Below are positions 53,772 to 61,173 of a stretch of DNA of 64,000 nucleotides, one piece after another. Origin of the DNA: Cytophagales bacterium (GTDB lineage: Bacteria > Bacteroidota > Bacteroidia > Cytophagales > Flammeovirgaceae); the NCBI GenBank assembly GCA_025056215.1, contig JANWWC010000002.1:1-64000 (forward strand), written 5' to 3'. Under the pieces are notes generated by a model, which saw nothing but the letters and a program-made list of their open reading frames with translations, did no database searches and had not been told where the DNA came from. The translations under genes and the position numbers were made by a program. Each line of letters starts with the position of its first letter. Position 1 is the stretch's first letter.

Positions 53772-54716
53772 TCATCGAAGAAATCCTCCTTCAGCCCATT
53801 TGCGAAAAGTTTGTATTTCTTCAGGTGTAAGAGGATCGTATCCTTCTGCAGGAGGTGGCATAATGAAAGGCTCCCACGCAGGAATCGTAATACGTTTCAT
53901 AACTTCTTGATGCTTATTAACAAGAGCTTGATAATCAGTACCAATTCCTGTAATATGGCCTCGGGTAATATGGCAATTAGTACATCCTCTTCTTGCTAAA
54001 ATAGGGCGAATTTCCCAAGTCCAAGTAGGATACGCTCCTGGAGTATATCCTCGAGGTCTTACTACTAAAATAAAAGCATCAGTTCGACTAAAAGCACCTG
54101 CACTATTGACCAACTGCAGTCGAATGCGATAAATATTGCTTCTCAACGTATCTGGGAAACGAATAATGCCTGTTAAAGAATCTATTACAATGCCAGCAGG
54201 CACCTCTGATCTATTTTGAATCCGATACGTTACCTGAGATGCATTTGTAGTAGGAGCTGCAGTAACATAAGCTGTTCCAGAATCTACCACAACAAAAGAA
54301 GGAGAGTATTCTACTCTAGAGGGAACTATTGTCCAAACCACTACTACCAGAGCATTATTTTTGATGTAACTCGCTTTTGCATTAGTGGCTTTTACAGATA
54401 AAGAATAAGTTCCAGCAGGAACACCTCCCCGTACAGTTATCTGCCCCGTCTGAGAATTGATAGAAAAGCGATTATCAGTAACATTTACCAACTCGAATAT
54501 CATAGGTCTCGAACCATTCACAGTAGGTTCTACAGAAATAGCATTTCTACCAAACTGAACAAATAATGTATCAGAGTACTTTAAGTCCGAAGGAGGGGCT
54601 TGTTCATTCGTTACGCGCTGATCAGGCCCAGGTTCCTTGCTTACTTTTTCCCTGCAAGCATACAATCCTAACAATAAACATTCCAAAGCTAACAAATAAA
54701 AAAGATAACGTTTCAT
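53772..54716 (-). CDS. Lipoprotein with Ig/cadherin-like repeats and a C-terminal c-type heme domain
   Basis: A 314-residue lipoprotein (lipobox LGLYAC, Cys21). Two cadherin- or putative-Ig-like modules occupy about 45-215; each has the sequence FSINSQTGQITVRGGVPAGTYSLSV or a similar DSLTGIIRFPDTLRSNIYRIRL. The C-terminal domain (about 225-314) has heme site CTNCH and FIMPPPAEGYDPLTPEEIQTFRKWAEGGFL, matching the neighbour at 53291. This looks like a heme group held away from the membrane by a spacer, suited to electron transfer. Confidence 0.82.
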   Translation of the reverse strand: MKRYLFYLLALECLLLGLYACREKVSKEPGPDQRVTNEQAPPSDLKYSDTLFVQFGRNAISVEPTVNGSRPMIFELVNVTDNRFSINSQTGQITVRGGVPAGTYSLSVKATNAKASYIKNNALVVVVWTIVPSRVEYSPSFVVVDSGTAYVTAAPTTNASQVTYRIQNRSEVPAGIVIDSLTGIIRFPDTLRSNIYRIRLQLVNSAGAFSRTDAFILVVRPRGYTPGAYPTWTWEIRPILARRGCTNCHITRGHITGIGTDYQALVNKHQEVMKRITIPAWEPFIMPPPAEGYDPLTPEEIQTFRKWAEGGFLR

Positions 54717-54729
54717 AGTTTCTGAATTT

Positions 54730-55644
54730 TTAATTTGAAATATTGAGCAATGAAAACATAGTTTGATAGTTGTTAGCTAACTTGGTCATCATATCAGGAT
54801 TAAAAGCATTGATAGTGCGATAAGTAGAATCGTAGTTAGAAACAGACCAACCTGGTAGCGTCTGGTTATGCGGCAAAGCCCCCAAAGAAATGTCTCGGAA
54901 AATACTTGTTAGATCTACCTTAATGGAGACTGTAGCAGTTTTACCTGGCAAAGCATTGTAAGCATTAGAACCAAAATTTAGAGTTACAGTTCGATAGTTT
55001 GTGTTTGCTCCTGTTTCAAAATAAAAATTGTATCTTTTGGTAGCACTATCTAGGGAGCCAGACGTACGCAAAAAGATGTAGCTCGTTTTCCATACCCATG
55101 AACTTACCTGCGCCATTTTGTCGATATCTAACTCGCCTTTGCGCAATGAAAAATTAGAGTTCGGAACTGAATCCACTCCAATTGCAAATCGAATCCCTGT
55201 GTAACTACCTACTGGAATGTTCGGAATAGTTACCACTTCCCGGCGGTTAGCAGGAACGTATTGAGTGTCCGTAAGTACTGTTCCGATGTACAACTCGCGT
55301 TCCATGTTTTCAACCAAATAATAAGAATCGGGTACTTTGTAAGTAGAACCATCTGCTTTCAATAACTCCACATTGCTCACCCAATAACGAATCTGACGAA
55401 AAGTGTATTTAAAATTTCCAATCGTTACAGGTGAATTGAGCGTAAGAGGAGTTGAACCTATTTGATGTTGAAAAGACAAGCACAAAATTCCACGGCTTGA
55501 ATCAACAAAAGATTTCAAAATATCTTGAAAAACTGTATCTCCGTTCGACTTGTAAATGAACTGCTTTTTAGGTTCTATCTCTTTTTGGCAACCATAAATA
55601 ACCGTTAAACTTAACACAAATAAGAAAAGAGAATTTTTATTCAT
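54730..55644 (-). CDS. MbnP-family lipoprotein, paralogue A
   Basis: A 304-residue lipoprotein (lipobox IYGC, Cys19) of the MbnP family. Shared landmarks are LCLSFQHQIGSTPLTL with H60, QIRYWVSNVEL, IGVDSVPNSN and SSWVWKTSYIF with W183/W185. Where the paralogues at 36156 and 56613 have YHVG or YHIG, it reads YFETGA, so that His is replaced by E210. The adjacent paralogue at 55664 is very similar, so the two arose by tandem duplication. A redox-modified Trp made by the MbnH-type enzyme of the locus is inferred. Confidence 0.85.
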   Translation of the reverse strand: MNKNSLFLFVLSLTVIYGCQKEIEPKKQFIYKSNGDTVFQDILKSFVDSSRGILCLSFQHQIGSTPLTLNSPVTIGNFKYTFRQIRYWVSNVELLKADGSTYKVPDSYYLVENMERELYIGTVLTDTQYVPANRREVVTIPNIPVGSYTGIRFAIGVDSVPNSNFSLRKGELDIDKMAQVSSWVWKTSYIFLRTSGSLDSATKRYNFYFETGANTNYRTVTLNFGSNAYNALPGKTATVSIKVDLTSIFRDISLGALPHNQTLPGWSVSNYDSTYRTINAFNPDMMTKLANNYQTMFSLLNISN

Positions 55645-55663
55645 AGCAATAAAAATTTAAGGT

Positions 55664-56584
55664 TTACTGATTAACAACTTTTTGGAAGCTAAACATATTC
55701 TGTACATTATTAGAATACATGCTCATCATAGGCGCGTTGCTGGCATTGATAGTTTTTGTTCCAGCTAAGTAGTTGTGAATTGCCCATGTCGGCAAGCGTT
55801 GAGAACTCGGAAGCGAAACTACATTAATTCCTTCGAATACTTTGCTAACATCTACCTTCAGATGCAAATAGCTTATCTTAGCAGCGCGAGACTTCAAGGG
55901 TGTTGTAAGATTGATAGTAATCACTCTCAAATTTTGATTTGCACCTGCTTCAAAGTAAAATGGATACTGCAAATTTGCGGAATCCATTACACCAGAAACG
56001 CGACTAAAAATATAGCTTGTTTTCCATACCCAAGAAGCCACTGAGTACATTTTATCGATATCTAACTCCCCAGCCTTAAGAGCAAAATTGCTATTTTTAA
56101 CGCTATCTATGCCTACATTAAAAGTTAAAGCTCTATAATCGCCTACTGGAATGTTTCCTATAATTACTTCTTCTCTTGTTGAAGGAGCCACATATTGAGT
56201 ATCGCGTTTGGTCGTACTGATATAGTATTCTCCCCCAAATTTTTCTACAAAATAGTAAGAATCAGGAACTTCATATATGCTTCCATCAGTCCTGATTAGC
56301 TTAACACCAGAAATCCAATAACGAATTTGATGAAACCGAAAACTTTTATTCGCACTCCGATACTCTCTTCCAAGCTCCAAAGGCCGATCTCCAAAATGAT
56401 GATTAAAATTTAAACTCAGAACTCCTTTGCTAGGATCGTAATTAGGAATTACAATAATACGCCTGAGCGTATCGGGAACGTTTACAACCTCTGTAATAGG
56501 TTCTACTTCTTTTTTCTTACAAGAAGCCATGAGTGAAATCCCTCCACATAGCATGGCGATTCGAAAAATATTTAACTTTTTCAT
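55664..56584 (-). CDS. MbnP-family lipoprotein, paralogue B
   Basis: A 306-residue lipoprotein (lipobox LMASC, Cys22), the closest relative of its downstream neighbour at 54730. Matching stretches include LSLNFNHHFGDRPLEL (H62, H63), QIRYWISGVKL, VPDSYYFVE, VGIDSVKNSNFAL and ASWVWKTSYIF (W185, W187). The middle motif is YFEAGA, again without the His of the other paralogues. It is 28 bases downstream of paralogue C and 19 upstream of paralogue A. Copper binding would rely on the N-terminal His and the Trp site if the family model applies. Confidence 0.85.
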   Translation of the reverse strand: MKKLNIFRIAMLCGGISLMASCKKKEVEPITEVVNVPDTLRRIIVIPNYDPSKGVLSLNFNHHFGDRPLELGREYRSANKSFRFHQIRYWISGVKLIRTDGSIYEVPDSYYFVEKFGGEYYISTTKRDTQYVAPSTREEVIIGNIPVGDYRALTFNVGIDSVKNSNFALKAGELDIDKMYSVASWVWKTSYIFSRVSGVMDSANLQYPFYFEAGANQNLRVITINLTTPLKSRAAKISYLHLKVDVSKVFEGINVVSLPSSQRLPTWAIHNYLAGTKTINASNAPMMSMYSNNVQNMFSFQKVVNQ

Positions 56585-56612
56585 CAGTTATTTAAATAAA
56601 AAAGATTAATTT

Positions 56613-57434
56613 TTAATAAAACACAAAAGCTCTAAAACCATTTGCATAATTATCAGCAATCAAGTATGAATCTTTCCAGTCGTGAATTGAATGAACAGCG
56701 CTCATATCGATGGTATGAGGGTTTTTAAAAATCTCAGCAACATCGAATTCTAAAATGAGAGTAGTAGTTTTTCCACCTCTAAACTTAATCGGTTGATTAA
56801 GCTTACGATTTACCATGTCAAACCTTTGAATACGATAATTAGGATTCAAGCCTATGTGATATTCAAAAAATTGCCATGAGCTTGTATTTTGAATGCGATA
56901 ATTTCCTTCAATGAGAAAAAACTTATATCCTGTCACCCAATCCCAAAACATTCCTAAAGCAGGATCGAGCTCTCCTTTGTGGTCTAATCGACTATTCTGA
57001 AGACTATCAACCCCAATTCCTAAAGTTAATACGTCGAATACGACAGAGGTATCTACCCAACCAACATCGAAAGTAAGACGCGTTCTATTAAGTGACTTTT
57101 CTATTAAATAAGATTTGCTATCTTGGAAACTTTCTCCCGTAAGGCTATTAAAAAGTTGTATTTTCGAGAGATAAAACATCAAAGTCCCTACTTTATAAAA
57201 ATCTCCATTCGCATTTTTATATTCTGTTTGTAAAGAAAATGGAAGTTCTTCATTCACCAACTTAATTTCTACACGAAGCAAGCCCTTGTGAGATGGAGTG
57301 GACCTTAACGAATCTTTTTTGTGGTCATCCATTGCTGGATTTGTCGGGCTCTGAGAGGGAGAAATATTCTCTTTCCTCCGACAACACATCAACATAAAAA
57401 AACAATTGATTATAATCCAAAATTGTAGTTTCAT
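56613..57434 (-). CDS. MbnP-family lipoprotein, paralogue C
   Basis: A 273-residue lipoprotein (lipobox LMCC, Cys17 or Cys18) of the MbnP family and the most divergent of the three in this locus. It keeps YKVGTLMFYLSKIQL, IGVDSLQNSRL, GMFWDWVTGYKF (W164, W166) and EYHIGLNPNYR with H193, but lacks the N-terminal FxH of paralogues A and B. It starts three bases after the diheme peroxidase gene, the position that the obligate MbnP partner would be expected to take. Confidence 0.83.
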   Translation of the reverse strand: MKLQFWIIINCFFMLMCCRRKENISPSQSPTNPAMDDHKKDSLRSTPSHKGLLRVEIKLVNEELPFSLQTEYKNANGDFYKVGTLMFYLSKIQLFNSLTGESFQDSKSYLIEKSLNRTRLTFDVGWVDTSVVFDVLTLGIGVDSLQNSRLDHKGELDPALGMFWDWVTGYKFFLIEGNYRIQNTSSWQFFEYHIGLNPNYRIQRFDMVNRKLNQPIKFRGGKTTTLILEFDVAEIFKNPHTIDMSAVHSIHDWKDSYLIADNYANGFRAFVFY

Positions 57435-57437
57435 AGA

Positions 57438-58523
57438 CTAATGCTTAAAAGGATTCTGAATCAGTGGATTTTTAAGAAAATCTTCATCAGTAAGAGTATG
57501 TAAAAAAGCAATAATAGCCTCTTGTTCTTCTTTTGAAAGCGCTATCCCATAAGTACCATCTGCTCGTCGAAATCCTTCATCGATTGTAGGAGAGTATTTC
57601 ATTCCATTTACATAATGTTGAAGAACTTCTTGAAGGGTCGAAAATCTTCCGTCGTGCATATATGGAGCTGTACGAGCTACATTTCTTAAGGAGGGAGTTT
57701 TGTATTTGCCTATGTCTTTACTGTCAAAACTCACTCTGCCGTGTCCGAAAGCAATGCGTTCATGTTCTTCGCTAAAAACACTATCCAAGCCGTTGTTATG
57801 AAATTGAGTATCGGTAAACAAATCAGTGCTGTGGCAACGCCTACAATGTTGTTCAAAAAAATGCAATCCTTTTAACTCTAAAGCGCTTAAACGCTCCCCT
57901 TCATTGCGAACAAATTTATCATAACGGCTATTAGCTGAAATGATAGCTCGCTGATACTGAGCCAAAGCGCGAAGAATGTTTTGGGTAGAAATTTTTTTAT
58001 CTGGAAAAGCGCGCTCAAAACGCTCTTTGTAGTCATAACGATTTTGGAGTTCAGATGATAACTGTTTTAAATCTTGATTCATTTCATGGATACTAGTAAT
58101 AGGAGCTACAGACAAAGATTCTAAGTTGCGCGCTCCCCCATCCCAAAACAATCCATTATTTTGCCAAGCCATATTGAATATGACAGGAGTGTGGCGATGA
58201 AGAGTAGATTTATCGGCACCTATGTTAGTGCGCGGGATACCGTCAGAAAAATACTTTTCTGGCTGATGACAGCTTCCACAAGAAATATCATTGGCACCTG
58301 AAAGAGCTACATCAAAAAAAAGCATCCTGCCCAGTTCCACTCCCTCTTTGGTTTGTGGATTATCTGGGAAAGGAGCAACAAGTGGAAAGTTCTTAGGCAA
58401 ACTTTCCCATGAAAAAGGATACTTATAAGCAGCAAGAGGGGTATCGCTCTTTTCACATGAAAACAAACACAATAACATCATAGCAATAACACACCCCTGC
58501 CCTAAAAAAGGCTTGGTTTTCAT
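57438..58523 (-). CDS. Diheme peroxidase of the MauG/MbnH group, lipoprotein
   Basis: A 361-residue lipoprotein (lipobox LFSC, Cys23) related to the enzyme at 35036. Heme sites are CGSCH (82-86) and CRRCH (227-231); W127 in LFWDGG lies between them. SLRNVARTAPYMHDGRF is the conserved distal stretch. MauG-like enzymes use two hemes to oxidise aromatic side chains of a partner protein, and MbnH does so to a Trp of MbnP. The three MbnP paralogues directly downstream make that role more likely than simple peroxide removal. Confidence 0.92.
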   Translation of the reverse strand: MKTKPFLGQGCVIAMMLLCLFSCEKSDTPLAAYKYPFSWESLPKNFPLVAPFPDNPQTKEGVELGRMLFFDVALSGANDISCGSCHQPEKYFSDGIPRTNIGADKSTLHRHTPVIFNMAWQNNGLFWDGGARNLESLSVAPITSIHEMNQDLKQLSSELQNRYDYKERFERAFPDKKISTQNILRALAQYQRAIISANSRYDKFVRNEGERLSALELKGLHFFEQHCRRCHSTDLFTDTQFHNNGLDSVFSEEHERIAFGHGRVSFDSKDIGKYKTPSLRNVARTAPYMHDGRFSTLQEVLQHYVNGMKYSPTIDEGFRRADGTYGIALSKEEQEAIIAFLHTLTDEDFLKNPLIQNPFKH

Positions 58524-58586
58524 ACCTTTATTATTTTTTAGGATTATAAGAATTGAAAGAAAAGAAGATGAATGAATAATGTGCGT

Positions 58587-58955
58587 TTAAATTGCACGTG
58601 GAGGTTGGTGATTAGAAGAAAGATGGGCTGAAATAACAGAAAAGAAATAAGGTTTGCACGTTATTGAAGACGTAGCAGAATGTAAACGGAGCTCAAATTT
58701 GGAACTCACAATAGAAAAAACTTCGTGAGGTTTTTTGAACTTAAACTCACTTTTTTGCTCTTCGTCTGTAGCCTTATCGATTTGCTTTTTGAGATAGCAT
58801 TTACCTTCGCACTTTTTTTCTATTTTTTGCTTATTTTCACAATAAAGCGAAATAATTTGTTGTTTGTTTTGATAATAATAAGTGAAAAAGAAAAATGGCA
58901 TGAAAGCCTTTGCAATCACGCATAAAATCAATGCTATGGACAACGCTTTTTTCAT
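58587..58955 (-). CDS. Small exported or membrane-anchored Cys-rich protein (C-x-GKCYLKKQ family)
   Basis: A 122-residue protein that opens the second MbnP locus and is related to the one at 37104. An N-terminal hydrophobic segment (about 5-28) is followed by LYCENKQKIEKKCEGKCYLKKQIDK (C39, C49, C53); the tail contains SSNHQPP. The shared elements are a Cys at residue 39, the CxGKCYLKKQ block and a final HxPP. Position and motif suggest metal delivery or sensing at the periplasmic face. A transcript start between this gene and the one upstream is proposed at 58970-59001. Confidence 0.7.
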   Translation of the reverse strand: MKKALSIALILCVIAKAFMPFFFFTYYYQNKQQIISLYCENKQKIEKKCEGKCYLKKQIDKATDEEQKSEFKFKKPHEVFSIVSSKFELRLHSATSSITCKPYFFSVISAHLSSNHQPPRAI

Positions 58956-58969
58956 GCCACTATTTTTTG

Positions 58970-59001
58970 CAAAATAAAAAACATCAAACTCAATCTTGCA
59001 A
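58970..59001 (-). promoter_or_regulatory. Possible promoter of the second MbnP locus
   Basis: On the minus strand TTG (complement of 58999-59001) lies 22 bases before TATTTTG (complement of 58970-58976), a one-base-short match to the -7 pattern, 14 bases upstream of the ATG at 58955. Without it the locus would be read from manC through the gene at 59010. Confidence 0.4.
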
Positions 59002-59009
59002 AAAATTTT

Positions 59010-59888
59010 TTACTTTTCTATTGAAATAAACACAACCTTTTCCTGTAATTCAGGATTAGAAGCCTTTACTCGGTTTAGCCATTCGACAAAAGCTTCCGGC
59101 TCCATTGTCTTAATTCCATCGATAGTCGTCAGAAGAGGCTTTAGAATAGGCTTAGAGCTATACAAAACGTATACTCGGTTAAACGTGCGTTCTGAGTCAG
59201 TAGTTAGAGAATACTCTACCAAACTCCTACTTTCTGATGGAAAATAATCTTTGTAACGATATGAGAAAAAAATGTATTCTTTATCTGCTTCTACTGGTAA
59301 GCCTTCATCGTAACTTTCTTTCATAGAAGCATAAGGAAGCAACCGATACACTTTATTGTTTTCTCGCATAAAAACAGTGACAAATCCTGCCTTAGGCGCT
59401 TTAAATTGTAAAAAAAGCTTTTGTTTATCTTTAAATTGAGTAGTAACACAAGAACTTTCTGGGCAGTTAAGCGTGTTAGCCTGAAAAGTAGTTTGGGCAA
59501 AATTAATTTCCCGCGCCTTTCCACTTACCTTGCATTCTAAGTACAAAAATTGCTCTTTTCCTTTTTGTTCAAGAATCCATTTGCATTCTTCTTCATCGCT
59601 TTTCACCCATTCTCCTTTAATAAATGCATTTGAAATATTGGTCATATTCATGGAAGAAGAAGCATTTTGCGATTTTACTACCATGTCAGTACCTTGTACA
59701 ACCATTGTACCAAACTCATTAGCGAGCGCTTTCAGTTTGGCTGCCTCTAAAACACGATATTTAAATTCGCTAACACTAATTTGCTCGTTGATCAACTGTA
59801 CTTCTGTAGCATTTACCGTCCTAAGTTTTTGTGCTATGCCATTTCCACTCAAAAATCCTATTAGAATCCAAATTTTTATTTGTCTCAT
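59010..59888 (-). CDS. Exported DUF4384-like protein
   Basis: A 292-residue exported protein with a signal peptide (to GIAQ, about residue 20). The first part (AKLKALANEFGTMVVQGTDMVV, then IKGEWVKSDEEECKW) resembles the small alpha/beta domains of FlgT-N type. The second half (LFLQFKAPKAGFVTVFMRENNKVYRLLPYASMKES) matches DUF4384, which usually presents a beta-sandwich at the cell surface. Its function is unknown. It starts one base after the manC stop, so the two are co-transcribed; it ends 54 bases before the second MbnP locus. Confidence 0.65.
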   Translation of the reverse strand: MRQIKIWILIGFLSGNGIAQKLRTVNATEVQLINEQISVSEFKYRVLEAAKLKALANEFGTMVVQGTDMVVKSQNASSSMNMTNISNAFIKGEWVKSDEEECKWILEQKGKEQFLYLECKVSGKAREINFAQTTFQANTLNCPESSCVTTQFKDKQKLFLQFKAPKAGFVTVFMRENNKVYRLLPYASMKESYDEGLPVEADKEYIFFSYRYKDYFPSESRSLVEYSLTTDSERTFNRVYVLYSSKPILKPLLTTIDGIKTMEPEAFVEWLNRVKASNPELQEKVVFISIEK

Positions 59889-59889
59889 G

Positions 59890-60969
59890 TCACAAATATT
59901 TATCGCCTTTTTGTTCTCTAATGTCTTTTACAAAATCTTTGATGCGCTGCTCTTGGTCTTTTTCACAAATAAGAAGCACATTATTGTATTCCGCTACAAT
60001 AAAATTTTTTAAACCCTGCACGACTACGAGTTTCTCATCGGGCATCTTAAAAATCGAATTGTAAGTTTCATAAGTGAGTACGTTTCCTTGTATGACATTT
60101 TGATGAGCATCTTTGTCAGAAATTTCGTACAGCGATTTCCAAGTTCCCAAATCTGACCAACCAAAGTCTGCTCTTAGTACATATACATTTTTAGATTTTT
60201 CCATAACTCCGTAGTCAATAGAGATAGAACGACACAAGGAATAAGCTCTTTCGATTGCTTTTTTTTCTTTTTCGGTATAAAAGTGCGGGCAAATTTCATA
60301 AAAAGCCTCATGGATATCAGGCAAATGCTCTTGAAATTCTTTGAGAATAGTTTGTACATTAAATATAAAAATACCCGCATTCCATACAAAATCTCCACTT
60401 GCTAAAAAAGCCTTTGCCAATTCTAAATTAGGCTTCTCAGTAAACGTTTTCACCTTATGAATATTTCCAAGCATTACCTTCTCGTTTACCTGAATGTATC
60501 CATATCCAGTATCAGGACGAGTGGGATGTATTCCTAGAGTAACAATAATCTCGTTTTTTGATGCGGCTTCTAAAGCAATTTGAGTTGATTTTATAAACTC
60601 GTCTTGTTTGGTAATGATATGGTCAGCGGGCGCTACTACAATATTTGCTTGAGAGTTCTTTTGGTAAATTTTATAAGAAGCATATGCAATACAAGGAGCT
60701 GTATTGCGCATAAAAGGCTCTAATAAAATTTGATGTTCCTCCAAGAAAGGAACTTGCATTTTAATTAAATCGTGGTATTTTTCATTAGTAACAATAAAAA
60801 TATTTTCCTTCGGACAAAACCCTTCGAAGCGCTCAACAGTTTGCTGAATGAGCGTTTTCCCTTGTCCCAAAAAATCGTGAAATTGTTTCGGATGAGACTC
60901 GCGACTAAAAGGCCAGAAGCGACTTCCAACACCGCCAGCCATAATAACTACATACTGATTCTCAGACAT
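59890..60969 (-). CDS. manC: Mannose-1-phosphate guanylyltransferase
   Basis: Makes GDP-mannose for envelope polysaccharides and glycoproteins. The start at 60969 (359 aa, MSENQYVVIMAGGVGSRFWP) places the nucleotide-binding loop GGVGSRFWPFSR at the N-terminus, as in all homologues; the open frame extends upstream to 61212 without homology. Other signatures are HPKQFHDFLGQ, PFMRNTAPCIAYAS, VAPADHII, FTEKP and WNAGIFIF. The C-terminal isomerase domain of bifunctional enzymes is absent. The 204-base gap to the divergent gene at 61174 must hold both promoters. Confidence 0.95.
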   Translation of the reverse strand: MSENQYVVIMAGGVGSRFWPFSRESHPKQFHDFLGQGKTLIQQTVERFEGFCPKENIFIVTNEKYHDLIKMQVPFLEEHQILLEPFMRNTAPCIAYASYKIYQKNSQANIVVAPADHIITKQDEFIKSTQIALEAASKNEIIVTLGIHPTRPDTGYGYIQVNEKVMLGNIHKVKTFTEKPNLELAKAFLASGDFVWNAGIFIFNVQTILKEFQEHLPDIHEAFYEICPHFYTEKEKKAIERAYSLCRSISIDYGVMEKSKNVYVLRADFGWSDLGTWKSLYEISDKDAHQNVIQGNVLTYETYNSIFKMPDEKLVVVQGLKNFIVAEYNNVLLICEKDQEQRIKDFVKDIREQKGDKYL

Positions 60970-61173
60970 ACCTGCAAACTCTAAAAAACTTATTAAACAA
61001 AACAAACAAATCAAACTATAAAAACAAAACTTAGTTTCTTGCTTTGTAACATAAGGAAAATTTTTTATCTCAAATGAAAAAGTGATTAATAAACTTGGAG
61101 CCCATTCCAAAGGATACTTTTGATACTTCGCATTTTTGTTATAGCTTTGTACTTCTAAGCAAGGGTATTTTCT

